From Brachionus manjavacas (Eukaryota > Rotifera > Eurotatoria > Ploima > Brachionidae), in the NCBI GenBank assembly GCA_019054805.1, contig JAHQIY010000005.1:4075501-4139500 (forward strand): a DNA stretch of 64,000 nucleotides, read 5' to 3'. A program made the position numbers and the translations under genes. Position 1 is the first letter of the stretch, and the number at the start of each line of letters is the position of its first letter. Below are positions 45,077-57,400 of this stretch, in pieces. Below the pieces are notes generated by a model that saw nothing but the letters and a program-made list of their open reading frames with translations, did not search any database and was not told the origin of the DNA.

Positions 45077-46210
45077 ATGATCATGAATTTAATAATGAAA
45101 CCACCACCAGAGGCTAGCGGCGAGCACCTGTCGACGTCGTCATCGTCGTCGTCGTCGTCAGGCTACCAGGAGAGTTACTACTGGGAAGAGGACGAATTCG
45201 ACGAGTGCGAGTCGGACACGGACGTGGACGAGAACAAGGCGCGCACCGATCTGGACATGGTCAACTTTTCCTCGTACATAAACCGCAACCTGAGCGAGAA
45301 GCAGATACGCGACCTCTTCTACCAGGACTACACAATCGGCAAGGAGATAGGCAAAGGCGGCTTCGGCACCATATTCTCGGCGGTGCGCAAGGCGACCGGG
45401 CAGCCGGTCGCGCTCAAAGTAATCCGCAAGTCGAACGTGGCCCAGTGGTACAATCTGGACCTGGGCGACGACTTCATCTACCAAATGGACGAGGCACGAC
45501 AGGACGTTTTGCTCACTAGGCGAATTCCGCTGGAGATCGCGTTGATGATACGCGTGCGTCCTGTCAAAAGCTGCATCAAAATACTCGACTATTTGGAGCA
45601 GCGAAACTGCTTCATAATAGTGATGGAGCGGTTCGAGTGCTGCAAAGACTTGTTCGACTACATTACCGAGATATCGTACAAGTCGAGCGGCAACGGACTG
45701 GCCGAGCCGTGCGCCAGACTCATATTCAGACAAATAGTGGAGACCGTGCTGGCCGTCAAGAAGCTGGGCGTCCTGCACAGAGACATCAAAGACGAGAACA
45801 TTCTAATCGACTTGGAAAACAATCAAATAAAATTGATTGATTTTGGCGCCGGCACATTCACCAATCCGCTCAAGTCCAACAAGTACACGGAGTTCTTTGG
45901 CACTAGAGTGTACGCGCCGCCCGAGTGGCTCTTGACCAAAAGCTACAACGGCGACAGAGCGGCCGTGTGGTCGCTGGGCGTCCTGCTCTTCAACATGATC
46001 TACGGCGACATACCTTGGGAGGAAGACGATGACATACTTAACTGCAGGCTGACGGGCAAAAAAAATCTTTTCAACCAGTGCTCGTCGCGACTCGACTTTT
46101 GTCTTACCAGGGACGTCGACGATCTCATCAAGTCTTGTTTGAGAATTGACGAGCTCGAGAGAATAAGCCTAGACCAAATGCTGAATCACAAATGGTTCAA
46201 TTCACTATAG
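45077..46210 (+). CDS. PIM-like serine/threonine kinase, intronless (377 aa)
   Basis: Constitutively active-type Ser/Thr kinase by family. Residues 1-60 are a serine run (20-28) and an acidic stretch EEDEFDECESDTDVDE. The kinase domain starts about residue 85: glycine loop IGKGGFG (91-97), VALKVI with Lys114, an extra loop DLGDDFIYQMDEARQ (128-142), then RIPLEI with Glu153. The hinge is MERF (183-186), where PIM kinases have ERP. HRDIKDEN (234-241), DFGAG (255-259), GTRVYAPPEW (275-284) and the final MLNHKWF follow. All catalytic residues are present. HRDIKDENILIDL and GTRVY-x-PPEW are PIM signatures. The frame is a single exon and strikingly GC-rich against its surroundings. Starts at Met1, Met3 or Met7 are possible. 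The gene is tail to tail with the intron-bearing paralogue at 50335. Confidence 0.9.
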   Translation: MIMNLIMKPPPEASGEHLSTSSSSSSSSGYQESYYWEEDEFDECESDTDVDENKARTDLDMVNFSSYINRNLSEKQIRDLFYQDYTIGKEIGKGGFGTIFSAVRKATGQPVALKVIRKSNVAQWYNLDLGDDFIYQMDEARQDVLLTRRIPLEIALMIRVRPVKSCIKILDYLEQRNCFIIVMERFECCKDLFDYITEISYKSSGNGLAEPCARLIFRQIVETVLAVKKLGVLHRDIKDENILIDLENNQIKLIDFGAGTFTNPLKSNKYTEFFGTRVYAPPEWLLTKSYNGDRAAVWSLGVLLFNMIYGDIPWEEDDDILNCRLTGKKNLFNQCSSRLDFCLTRDVDDLIKSCLRIDELERISLDQMLNHKWFNSL

Positions 46211-49099
46211 TGCGCATGAGTGAATGTGTGTGTGTGAGAGAGAGTGTGTGTGGTCTGTTTGTGTCCTAATTTATTAACACTATATCCCTCATAACATAAC
46301 ATAAAAAACAGTAATGAAATATAAATATATGCAATCAATAATGGCCTATTGGGGACGCGGGTTCTGACAGAAGTGTTTTGTGTGTTCGTATGCGCCGCTG
46401 TATATACTGAATGTAACCGCGCAGCATATTTTCAGTGTGGATTGTCAAGCTTATCTATCTACGCATTGGTCTATGCTTTTAATTGGTGTGGCCGAGTGGC
46501 AAAATGCACACGTCCAAGATAAACTCTAAGCTGAATAATGTAAAGTAAAATGAAGTGGTCGTGCGCTCGCCTCACTCGCTATTCATCATCTCAATGTCTA
46601 TGATTTTTATTGTTGTGTAAATTTTCTATTAATTTTGTGAAAAATTAATTTAACAAAGAATATTTTTTTATTTCTAAAAATGATTTTATTTATATTGTTT
46701 TTTTTTTTTTTGTTCAAGAGTAAATCGATGCCGACCAATTTTAACTTTTTTTTAGTTGGAAAAATCAATTTAGTTCATTAATTTTTATTAAATTTTATTT
46801 TTAAACACAAAAAAAGCAACTAATTTATACTGTAAATAAGAATAATTTATTTATTTTTTTTCCTCAATATTGTTTTGCTCTGTTTCCTTTATATTCTATT
46901 CTCTTTTTTTTTATTACTTCATTTTATTTATTTTTTTTAATAAAGTCTCAATAAAAATTCAAATAGTATTTTTTTTCAAATCCAGGTCATTAGTCGTGTC
47001 CTTTACGAGTACGTTTGTCTCAGTAAACAATCGTAACACAATAAAAGTTTCAGAATTTAATATTAAGGCCAAATAGAAAAAAAATGAAAAAATTGCTATT
47101 TGCCAAGCAAACATTCCATTATCATTTAGATCAAATATTTACACGAAAACAAACTAGGATTAAAGAATTTGTGTCAAAATTACACCTACTAAATAATTTT
47201 CATTTAAATTTAATGGGACCTATTGCGTCACTGTTGAATTAATCATTTTAATCAAAGTAAAAAAGTGGTGTTTATTTTTCAGGTAATTTATTTGTGTATG
47301 CCTAATTGCGCACTATTATTTTTTTTTAATCAAATATTTAAATCTATATCAAATTTATTTAACACTATATGTACTCAAAGATAAAGTTTTCGAATGATTC
47401 AAAAAATAAAAGTATCGACCGAAATCTTGATTTTTTTATTCCCATGGAAACAAACTTAGAATTAATAATTTATATAGGAAACAATAAAATTTAATCAAAA
47501 ATTAATATTCTTTACTAAGTCAATATAAAGTTTTTTTTGATGAAAACAAATTTATTAATTCCAAAAAAATTAAAGCTCAACTTGCTACCTTAAAAGTGCA
47601 ACTGGATTGATGAATTAATTAAGATCAAATTACGTCTTGATTATCATACAGTTTGTTTTTGAATTTAATTTAAAAGTTAATATTAAATTTTGATTCATGA
47701 CTAAAAAAAAATATACCTCTACACATACTCTATCAAGCATGCGCATTCATGATTCAACAAAAATTTAAAATATCATAAATCACGTTTAGACAATATAAAA
47801 ATTTCTTGATTCAATCACAAATGCAAACAAAACTTGTTTAAATTTTGAATTAGCCGCTTTGCTTCCATGGAAAGAAGCCTATGGTTAAAATAAGCCCTAG
47901 CAAGGCTCGTTGAAACAAGTTTTTTGAACCAGAAACTCGATTTAAATTTTCTTCAACAAATAAAATATTATGACTAAGTTTTTTTGTTATTGAAATCTAT
48001 TTTGTAAACATATTTGATATTTAAAAAAATAACTAGCTGAGTATTTACTTTACTCGATTAAAAGAAAATGATTAATTTTTTTAGTAATGAATACTGTTAT
48101 TTGAGTCGAATAAGATGTACGGTTATATTATTTAGAAAAATTGTACTATTATTTATTATTTATTTTATTGTATGCATTTATTTTTTTGAAACAATTTGAC
48201 TTTTTTATAAATTAATCTATCATAAATATTCTGTCATAAGAGATAATAAAATAACTAAACTGAAACGCTTTTTGAAAAATATTGAAAAGTATTGATAAAA
48301 GTGTAATTTTTCAAAATTGAATACTTTTAACGATTTAAAAGATAAAAATTTAAATTTTCTTAATGAGTTTTTTTTTATCTGTTCAAATGGTTGAACATTT
48401 CATTTGCAAGGCATAAATATGTCTAGTCTGCAAATTAGATTCATTAAAAACAACCCTCTCCGTAAAGGTAACAATTTAAATCAAATTTAATCAATTCTAG
48501 TTAATGTGAAGTCTGATTTAAATTACTTCCATAATTTATTGTTGATTTAATTTAAAAGAAAAAATTCAAATTTAAAACAAACATAAACAAAGCTAGGCTT
48601 TTAGTAATATTTAGCAAGTTGAATGAATTTTAGCTGATAAATCAAGCAAAATCAAGGTTTTTTAGAATAAAATAGGGCGACAATATTGCAAATTAATATG
48701 ATTTCAAAACTATTGTGACTATTTTCTAAATGATAGATTTATCACGATCGTGGAGGTTTTAACTAGTATCAAATATATTTTTCAAAATAGTTTTTGTGAT
48801 GAAAATCAGAAAAAGCTTAAAGTAGATTAATTAGAGCTTAAAATGAGTATGCTCGAGTCAAAAATACAAAAATTTATTTATTGAAGCTATAATAAATTTT
48901 TAAACCACGTATTTTCATTCAGATATAAAAGCCACATAAATTTACCCATATAAATAGGAAGCCTTTATTTCTCTAGATCTGTATTAAACTCCTAAAAGTA
49001 CAAAAATATAATTTACAAGTTCGTTTTTGAATAAATATCCCTAATCATATTTCAAGTCATATCTTAAGTTTTCGAAAATAATAAAAAAACAATACGTTT

Positions 49100-49590
49100 G
49101 TAGATCAACCAAATATTTGTTTAGATTGTAGATTGTGTTTAGATGTATTTGATTTAGAGCCAACAAAAAAAAGAAGATATTATTTAAAATTTCATTAAGA
49201 CTTTTAAGTAATTTAAAGAAAGCTATTTGTCTTCAATACTTTAGAAAATTTAGTCCCCATGACAGACTTGTGACCAAGTATAGTGGAGGATTTAAGGCAA
49301 GATTTTTATCAAATCTTACTCCATTATACAGTTTTCCTTATCTGCAACTATCTTCTGCAACCATGAATCCGTCCTGTTTTTACACATTGTACTACACATT
49401 TTTTTTATTTTTTGTTTCTTAAGGAGCTTTGACTCGAACAGAAAAAAAAATAAAAATAGATCAACAAAACATTTGTTTTGATTGTAGATTATGCTTATAT
49501 ATGTTTGATTTGGAGCCAAAAAAAAGAAAAAAGAATATATTATTTAAAATTTTATTAAGGTTTTTTAGTAATTTCAAAAAAATTATATAT
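49100..49590 (+). pseudogene. Two related coding-like segments with a CxxCxxC motif
   Basis: Segment 1 (49100) reads NICLDCRLCLDVFDLEP and then needs a frame change at about 49177 to continue ILFKISLRLLSNLKKAICLQ and KYSGGFKARFLSNLTPLY. Segment 2 (49456) reads NICFDCRLCLYMFDLEP and continues without a frame change into KKRKKNILFKILLRFFSNFKK. Several differences between the two are synonymous (AAT/AAC, TTG/TTA, TGT/TGC, TTA/TTG), a sign of past coding selection. The spacing is about 356 bp. Family unknown; probably duplicated exon or pseudogene pieces. Confidence 0.35.
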
Positions 49591-49617
49591 ATTCTTATTT
49601 ATATAATATACAAGTTT

Positions 49618-49650
49618 TATGTGTGTGCATGTGTGTGTGTGTGTGTGTGA
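49618..49650. repeat. GT microsatellite
   Basis: Near-pure TG repeat with one GCATG interruption. Confidence 0.85.
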
Positions 49651-50334
49651 ATGTGGAGAAAAGTTTTTGTTACCAAAGAAAGATTAAATATTTGTATATA
49701 AATAAAGATAAAAAAATAAAATGTGAGCAAATATAAATAAAAAAGAATTTCTTTGAACAAGGAAAAAGGCGTTAAATGGATCAATAATATTTGAATTGGT
49801 ACAAAAAAAAGAGTGGGAGGAAAAAAAAGCAAAAACGAAAATGGTTTCAAAAAATCTAAAAATCTTGATTTGAAAAAAAAAAGAAGAAAAATAGAGAAAA
49901 AAGCAAATTTTTACACAATATTTTGGAATAATTTTACAAGAGATCAAGGGCATGGTTGGTATGTCAAAATGTCGCTAAAGTGCCAACTTGATCATGGCTA
50001 CACAAAACCTCTAAAAAATACGTCCATGTGCACATCAATAAATTCTCTGAAAAATTTTTCGCTTTAATGCTTCACAAAATAAAGAACAGACATAAATTTT
50101 AAAATTGATCGAAATCGTCAATCAGTATTAGACGGCCTGCAATTGAACAACGTAACTGTTTCGAAGTGCTGTTCAAATTAGTTGAAAAAAAAAACAACAA
50201 TTTTAACATTTTTTTTATAAATAATTTACATTGCATCACTTGAAAATGGCTTTAAAATTGAATATCTTACTAAAAACAAATAACTAAATGTTTTAAATGA
50301 TTGACAAAAGGCATGTTTTGAGTCGGAGCGTCAA

Positions 50335-51567
50335 TCAACAAGACTTGAGCCATTTGTGATCCAAAATCTCCTCAAGTTTTATTCTGTCGGCAGTGTCAAA
50401 GTTTAGGCACATTTTGATCAGGTCGTTTACGTCAGTAAAGTTTGTGTTGACCATTTGAGGCTTGCTTTTGGCAAAAAACGCGTAGTGCTGACTCTTTGCG
50501 CACAATCGAATGTCATATTTGCTGAAATCTAGTTTACAATTTAGAATTTCTTGGTCGTTTTCGAACGGTATGTTGCCATAGATCATGTTGTAGAGGAGAA
50601 CGCCCAGTGACCAAACAGAGGCCTCGTCGCCTTTGTACGCCTGCTTTCCGATCCATTCCGGCGGCGAATACACTCTAGTTCCTATTGACAAACACAGACA
50701 AAATTAGCATTTAAACACAAAATTTTGTTTCATAATTTTTCTCACCTTGAAAATCATTTAATTCGTCATTTGTGTAATGGGTGCCAGCACCAAAGTCGAT
50801 CAATTTGAGCTCGAATGTATTCAAGTCAACGAGAATATTCTCGTCTTTTATATCGCGATGAAGCACTCCCTTCTGCTTCATTTCCAAGACAGTTTTGACG
50901 ATTTTTTTGAAAAAAATTCTTGCCATCTGTTGATTAATGGGTCCTCGGTTGTCAATAAAGTCCCACAGGTCCATACAATTTGTCGGCCTTTCCATTACTA
51001 TCAAATATCGATCATGTCTTTCGATGAAGTCAATTATTTTAATGCAACCGTCGCACTCGACCACTTTGAGCATCAGGTCTATTTCCATGGGAATGCATCG
51101 GTTTTCATTCTGACATAAAAAAAAAAATTAAAAAAAATTCATTTAATTTTTGTTGTGCTTTTTACGTCTATGGTCCACGAGTTGATTTTGTCTTTTTTTA
51201 TGATTTTGACAGCAATGGGAAAATTGTCTATTTTTCTAGTGCCTTGGTACACATCACCGAAACCACCAGAGCGAATTTTTTGCTGTATCGTGTACAGCGA
51301 GTGGCACTTGAGACTAGTCAGAGTGGAGTAAGTGTGCGTTGGGTGTTCGTGGATGTGCGTGTGGCAGTAGTGATTGGTGGTCAAGCGGATTAGGTGGTCG
51401 TTGAGGTCGTTGACTTTGCGCGCAGCCTGTATCGAACCAGAGCTGCTCTGGCTGCTACTGCTCGAACTGCTCAGGCATCTGGCATCGCTCAGGTCCGAAT
51501 CCGAGTCCAACGAGTCGAAAGTGTCTTCATTGTGTCCGAGGTCTCTTATTTGGGCGCTAAATTTCAT
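50335..51567 (-). CDS. PIM-like serine/threonine kinase, 3 exons (370 aa)
   Basis: Exons 51567-51166, 51109-50746 and 50681-50335; introns of 56 and 64 bp with GT-AG ends. Spliced length is 371 codons including the stop, close to the paralogue's 377. Residues 1-50 are acidic/serine-rich (DSLDSDSDLSDAR, then a serine run), followed by a histidine-rich stretch HTHIHEHPTHTY (69-80). Kinase motifs: IRSGGFGDVY (98-107), IAVKII with Lys121, IPMEID with Glu143, hinge MERP (173-176, the PIM-type ERP hinge), HRDIKDEN (218-225), DFGAG (239-243), and across the second junction FQG|TRVYSPPEW. All catalytic residues are kept. The ATG at 51567 is the first in frame; the five codons before it begin with GTG. 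This is the ordinary PIM-type member, unlike the intronless 45077 gene. Confidence 0.92.
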
Positions 51568-53984
51568 CTTATTCAACGGCACACAAAAAAAATCTATTAT
51601 TAATCAATCTAGAATTAAAAATGGTCGTTGCGTAAGTCAAAATAAATAAATAAACAAGCTCGGAAAAAATATGGGCTAAGTTGTACTCAAATGTAAACAA
51701 AATGTGATTTTTGTGTCCCGAAACGGTGACAACTTTCTAAAGTGTTTTTGTTAAAAGTTAATTATAGAAAAAAAAGTCACAATTTATTTGATGACGGTGA
51801 ATAAATTCCAGGAGATTAAACAGTAAATTGAATGGGACTGGATGTGGACAAACGAAAATTGAGATATGACTGGAGGCCGAGCAAACAATGCGTTCGAGGG
51901 CGTCCACAATATTTGGACATTGTCAATAAATGCAGATAAGCGATCAAGAGAGCAGATAGCTATTTGCATAAGGTGTTAATTGCTAAAGAGATTTCTATCT
52001 TCGACCAGAACTAAAACCTCATACACATTTCGTTTGACTTGGGAAAAAGAAAAAAATTGTCGTCGCTGTTGTTGTTGTTGTGGCTGAGCCTATTCAAGCA
52101 TTTAGTTTAAAATTAGCCTCACTCGAAGTGCACATCAACGAGCCCCGAATCCTTTTTAATTAATTTAATATTTGTCACACAACAACAACAAAGAAAAAAA
52201 AGAGCAGAAAAAAGCAAAAATATTCTAGGAGATAAAGCCAACAAATAACATGAAACAACTAATTTGAATTTTTCAACTTGGAAACTTTGCCCGGCCAAAC
52301 TAATGAACAGAGAGCCATGCTTAGGCGCTGTTTTTATACCCACTTTTATCTAGCTGTTTGCTAACAAGAGTTATCTATGCACGAATCGTTAGCCGACCAC
52401 ATGCGTTCAATATACTCGGCAATTGTAAAACAATTGCTTTTAGACTTAAAAAAAATGCTTATTTATCTTAAAATCAGTATCCAAAACCAATCTAGACTAC
52501 ACTCATTTTAGACTCAATTAAATTAATTATAAACACATTTTCAAGCGCAAAAAAGATAGCTTAATTCTGAATTTAAATGTGTCGGCTCTCTAAATCCAAG
52601 CGATGTGATTTAATTCACTGCTAGTTGGATTAGTTCTGTTCGGAATTTGGCTTTTTGTTCACTTCTATTTATTGTTCGAACAATAGCTCGAGTTTCCCCG
52701 AACGGGCACACTAAGTCCACCAATTTGAATTCTAGAGCACTTTTTTTTCTTTTTCAACTCGCTAAATCCTGCTGACAACATAAAAAAGGAAATAAACTGG
52801 CTTTTATAACAACTAATCTAGCTAATGTAATATCCTTAGCAACTGATTTGTCCTCGAACAAGTACAAGTAGCAATTAGCACTCGTGGCTCAACGGAGGAC
52901 TAAAATCGACAAAAATTATTTTTGATCGATTGAAACAATTAGTTCACGTGAGCGACAAAAAACTTTTTTTCTTTTTCTGTTTATTTTTTTTTCTGGACAC
53001 ACTTACCTAAGCCAGACAAAGAGTCCGCAAAAATATCCCAAAAATTCGATTTTGTCTAATAACTGTTTCAAAAGGACTTTATGGAGCTGTTTGAATTTTT
53101 AGAAGTTTTAGTTTTTGTTCTTGATACAAACAAAATTCTTAGTTTGTGAAACAGTCAATTCAGATATTTGAATAATAAAACATTAAGACTACTAATTCAG
53201 TTTGTTTTTTTTTAGTTTTTTTTTCAAATTCAAACATTCAAACATTCTTTTTTGAAGTTTTAATTTCAAATTTTTTGCTACAACAGCAGTCTCGGGCTTA
53301 AGCTTATCTAAGGAGGTGACCTGTGTGTCGGCGCTTGGACACGCGCGCAAACCTAGCTTACGCTCGCTCTCAATCAAGTGAACATATTTACAACAGCTCC
53401 AAATTAGTATACACACGAACACGCTTTTCATCAATGCTTAAGCATCATACTTTTTCTACTTTAGAGTTGATTGTTGTGTTTAGTTACATTGCCGATCGTA
53501 ATTTGGTTGAAAATTTGTTTTTTTTAAATGTAAATTTTCATGTTGTTTGAAAATAAATGATTAGAGATTTTTAAAAAATTAAAAAAAAAAGAAGCTAAAT
53601 GTATTATTTAGATGATTTTAGTATACCGGTTTCAACACGATTTTCTTGCTTGTTCTCTTCATTTCAAACAACTTAATCACAAAAAATTTAAAGTAAAACT
53701 TGAATGCGCTTAGTAGACTTATAGCAATATGTCTGTGCCAATTCAGTGCCGCTCGCTCCTAATACCTAAATGATAATGTTTGAACAAGTTGACTGCTTAA
53801 TGTCAAGTGCTTATTCTATTCTATAATTAACTATAAATGTTTTTTTTTTTTTCTGGAGACACTAAATCATCCTTTGTGTTGAAAAACTTTTTTGAAAAAA
53901 TGCTATATTTAGCTAATGAAAATAAATATTCATCTTTTATTGCTTAAATTAAGTATTTTTAGACGTACCTATAGCTTTGACATA

Positions 53985-54456
53985 GACTACGTCACCTCAA
54001 TGACGCTGAACAAAATCAGCAAAGCTTAATGGCTTCATTACTTGCCATTATGTGACGCAATTAATATGCAATATCTTATTACTTTTATTAAAGTTCGACT
54101 AATTATTAAATGCTAAGTAACTTAATTGCAATTATTGCATTTAAGTATGTAAATAGTCGATTTCCTTTAGAGAAAAATAGAAGATTATTTTTACTACGTT
54201 GCCATGGCAACCATTGGCCTCGCCCATCTACCAGGTTGGAACTGTCGATCCTCGACGGACTTGCATGATGCGCAAAAATATTTTTTTTGTTACCTTGAAA
54301 TAAATGAATGATAAAATTTTGCTTATTTTGCTTTAATGAAAATTTGCTATTAGCTTAGCCGGAGATAGAGAGCGAGAGAGTCAAGCCAAGTAGCTATTGA
54401 AAATACTCCGACAAAGTCTAGCAAATTCAATGATAACTGCACGTGAATTACGTAAT
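53985..54456. promoter_or_regulatory. Candidate enhancer: CRE-like, X-box, E-box and bZIP sites
   Basis: Within 470 bp: TACGTCAC and ATGACGC (CRE-like), a perfect RFX X-box at 54198-54211, CACGTG at 54440-54445 and ATTACGTAAT (PAR-bZIP/C/EBP type palindrome) at 54447-54456. Such sites are rare by chance in DNA this AT-rich. It lies 2.4-2.9 kb upstream of the kinase start at 51567 and 4.5 kb upstream of the peptidase. Target gene and activity are inference. Confidence 0.3.
54198..54211. promoter_or_regulatory. Perfect RFX X-box palindrome
   Basis: GTTGCCATGGCAAC fits the RFX consensus GTNRCC(N0-3)RGYAAC on both halves without mismatch. RFX factors drive ciliary genes in animals (family knowledge). 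The nearest genes are not obvious ciliary genes. Confidence 0.45.
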
Positions 54457-57400
54457 CATATACTGAACACAAACAACACCCAGCACATTCTCATCATCAT
54501 AACAAAAATGACTAGAAATCCTAAATAGAGTATGTTTTTTATTTAAAAAAAATAAAATAAAATAAATTTTTTTTCTGACTAACGATATAGCTTGTGCATG
54601 CTCATTTTAAGTCTAGAAATAAATTTAATTTGTAATTTTGCTCTTAAATTAATATGATCTAAAGGTCTTGAATTTTGCAAACAAATATAAAATTTCATTA
54701 GTATAAAACAGCGTAACGATAAAAATTATTGCGCAATTCGAAAAAAAAAAAAGTTAAGCTGCCTTGTTGTGCATTGATAGCCGTGACTTAGTTTCATGAT
54801 TTTCTAGCTTCAGTCTAAGCAAAACTTTAACTTAAACCATGCTAAAAAAAAATAAATTAAAAAAAACTCTCAATAAACCAAGTCAATTACAAGTCCTAAT
54901 TAGACTCTTTTGAAAACGAACTGGCCACATCTACCCAGTCAACATACAAAGCCCTTTTTTATCTATGTTTAAAAAACAATCGTACGATTTTTAAGCTAAA
55001 CGGTCGTAAATTTTAAGATAAAAGCCAAAATAGCATGGGAAAATTATAATCATAAATTTAAAAAGCTCACAATATACTAGCTTGTAAAAAAGTCTAAAAC
55101 TAAGCCAAGAAATGAGGAACCATTTGTGATCATTAGCCAAAAGAAATAGCTAATTTGTGAATTTATACGACCTTTTTATTTTATTTATTTTGTTTAAATT
55201 AAATAAAAAAAAATTAAATAATAACTAATATTTTTTCGCGTTTTATAATTTGTTAAAATCAAAAGCCTAGAGAAAATTTTCCAAGTTAGACATGGATTCT
55301 GGCAGTATTACAAAATACACGCAATAAAAAAACATATAAAAAATAATTCCTCGAAATTTTTTTCTTATTCATTACATATTTATTGCTCAAGTACCTTTAT
55401 TGTTGCTCAATTATCTAACCCTTGTACCTAGAGTAACATCAGGTATTTCGCGTTTTTTTTTTCTTTCTTTTCTTTTGTTCAAAATTGGGTATGTCGCTGA
55501 AAAATAATTAAATCTCGGGGCTTTTAATTTATTTACCGGTTGTCAATGAGCTGGTAAACAAACAAGCAGAGCTTGCATCCAGATACTTAAGGGAAATGTA
55601 AAACTTCATCAAACATGGAAAACTAAACTAAAAAGCCTCTAAAATTAATTGAAAATTTTAATTCCTAAAAAACATGCTTGAATGTAAATTAATCATTTTG
55701 ATTTTAATGGAATGCTTTCTCAATCGGAATTTATCTCTTTAATATTAGTAAACTTTGTTATTTAACATTTGATTTTACTCTCTCCAAAGAACAAAAACCT
55801 ATTGACGGCAAATTTGGTATATTCAAAACCAAGTTTGCATTTAGAATTTTTTCAACTAATGACGTGTTTTTTTACGGATGAATTAATCTAAAAAAATCTC
55901 AAACTAACCATTTTCACAAAATTTGGTAAAAAATTGAGCAATTTTATAGAAAAAATTTCAGCTAAATTGTTCATGATTCTAAGTTGACATTAGTAAGGTT
56001 TTACTCATTTGAATTCATTATTACTTTGTAATTATCAGCTGAAATAAATTAATACAGTGATTGAGAGAGTTTTTATACTACAATTTTGTACTTTTTCACT
56101 CAATATTAGATTAAATAGAGGAAAAAATGAATAAAATAAAAGTTCGAATCGAAGAAACCAAATATTGGCCTAAATTACTTTTTTTTTCTAATCAAATATG
56201 GTTAGGTCGTTTCATTAAAACTGAATTGGATTTCAAATAATTAAAAACTCTACTAAGATAGCAAACAAACAAATATTTTGATTGCTAAAAAAAAAAGAGC
56301 AATTATTAAATTCAAAAAGCTCACTTAAACATTAGAAACTGTTGTGCTAGACAAGAAAACGTGCCGAAATAGCCTTATTAAATCAACAAATAGCTAAATA
56401 GAATCCTTATGTAGTAAATTATTAAATCTTAAAAAAAACGAATTACTTAGAGTAAGTCGAGAAAATATTTAAATACTTAAATCATTGTTTACCAACTTCA
56501 AATAGTAAATGAAAAGTTATTTTTTTCTTTCTAAATTACCTGTGCATAAGAAGTGATTAAAAAATAAATATTGCCCTGAAATTTAAAAAAATTGCCAAAA
56601 CTTAACCAAGATTCTTTTCTTTACTACCATATTTTCTCAAATAAAAGAAAGTTCGGTCATTAAAGGGTTTTTTCTATTCGAAAATTTTCCAACTTAAAAA
56701 AGTAACGCAACTAGGCTTTTTTCTCTTCTATTGGTAACAAGAAAAATACATTTTTTACATAGTACATGATTCAAGAATTTTCTTTTAAACGGGACACAAT
56801 TTTTTGTTAAAAAAATCAACTTAAATAAAACAAAATTTTGAACCTATATACACTAGCACCTTTTTTTTCTTCTATTTTTGGTAAATTCCATCTGAGGAAA
56901 TATGGTAAGTGATCTTTATCCATTGATGTATCATTTTACCATTATTTGCAAACAATAAAAGATGGATAAAAATCCGTACAAACAAACGAAGAAAGCCTTA
57001 ATCAGTAAGCGCCAATTGTTTAATAAATTCTGATAAGCTAATTTAGTAATAACTTAGAATCTATTTTATCCCGGTTTCATGATAAATTTCCAACTTAAAA
57101 ACATACAAGACCAATTTATTTTTTCTGGGTTTAGTTCTTAGCACCAAGTCTCCCGAAATTCGAACTAGCTTTATTAACAGTATATTTAAATTTAAATGAT
57201 ATTTTTGGGTTTTAAATCAATCAATATTAATTAGGATAAATTTTAATAGCTTCACATTCCTTCTAAGAAAAGCAAAGATAAAATAGATAGAATTAGATTG
57301 AATGCCTAAGCAATTTCGAATCATGATTTCTTCGGTCGATTAAGGCCTTGTTCGAATCCAATTTGAATCTAAATTGAGCTAGATTGATCGATAAAAAAAT

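Larger units (their letters stand above)
46211..50334. other. 3' UTR and AT-rich spacer between convergent kinases
   Basis: 46211-46620 is less AT-rich, with a GT/GA microsatellite at 46224-46252; it is likely 3' UTR of the kinase. Poly(A)-like AATAAA occurs near 46939. Beyond lies AT-rich DNA without genes except the duplicated coding-like segments at 49100-49423 and 49456-49590 and the GT repeat at 49618-49650. Confidence 0.5.

Noticed and set aside
45158..45778. 206-codon open frame antisense to the intronless kinase
   Set aside because: It mirrors the GC-rich codon bias of the real gene, which removes antisense stops; no recognised domain.
46489..46499. TGGCCGAGTGG, a perfect tRNA-type box A
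   Set aside because: No GGTTCGANTCC box B follows at a suitable distance and no cloverleaf can be folded; probably chance within the kinase 3' UTR.
51374..51649. Plus-strand frames antisense to exon 1 of the second PIM-like kinase
   Set aside because: Shadow of the serine-rich exon; the minus strand carries the spliced kinase.
53192..53550. 80- and 75-codon frames on both strands upstream of the kinase
   Set aside because: No family pattern and mutually overlapping; likely non-coding flanking DNA.
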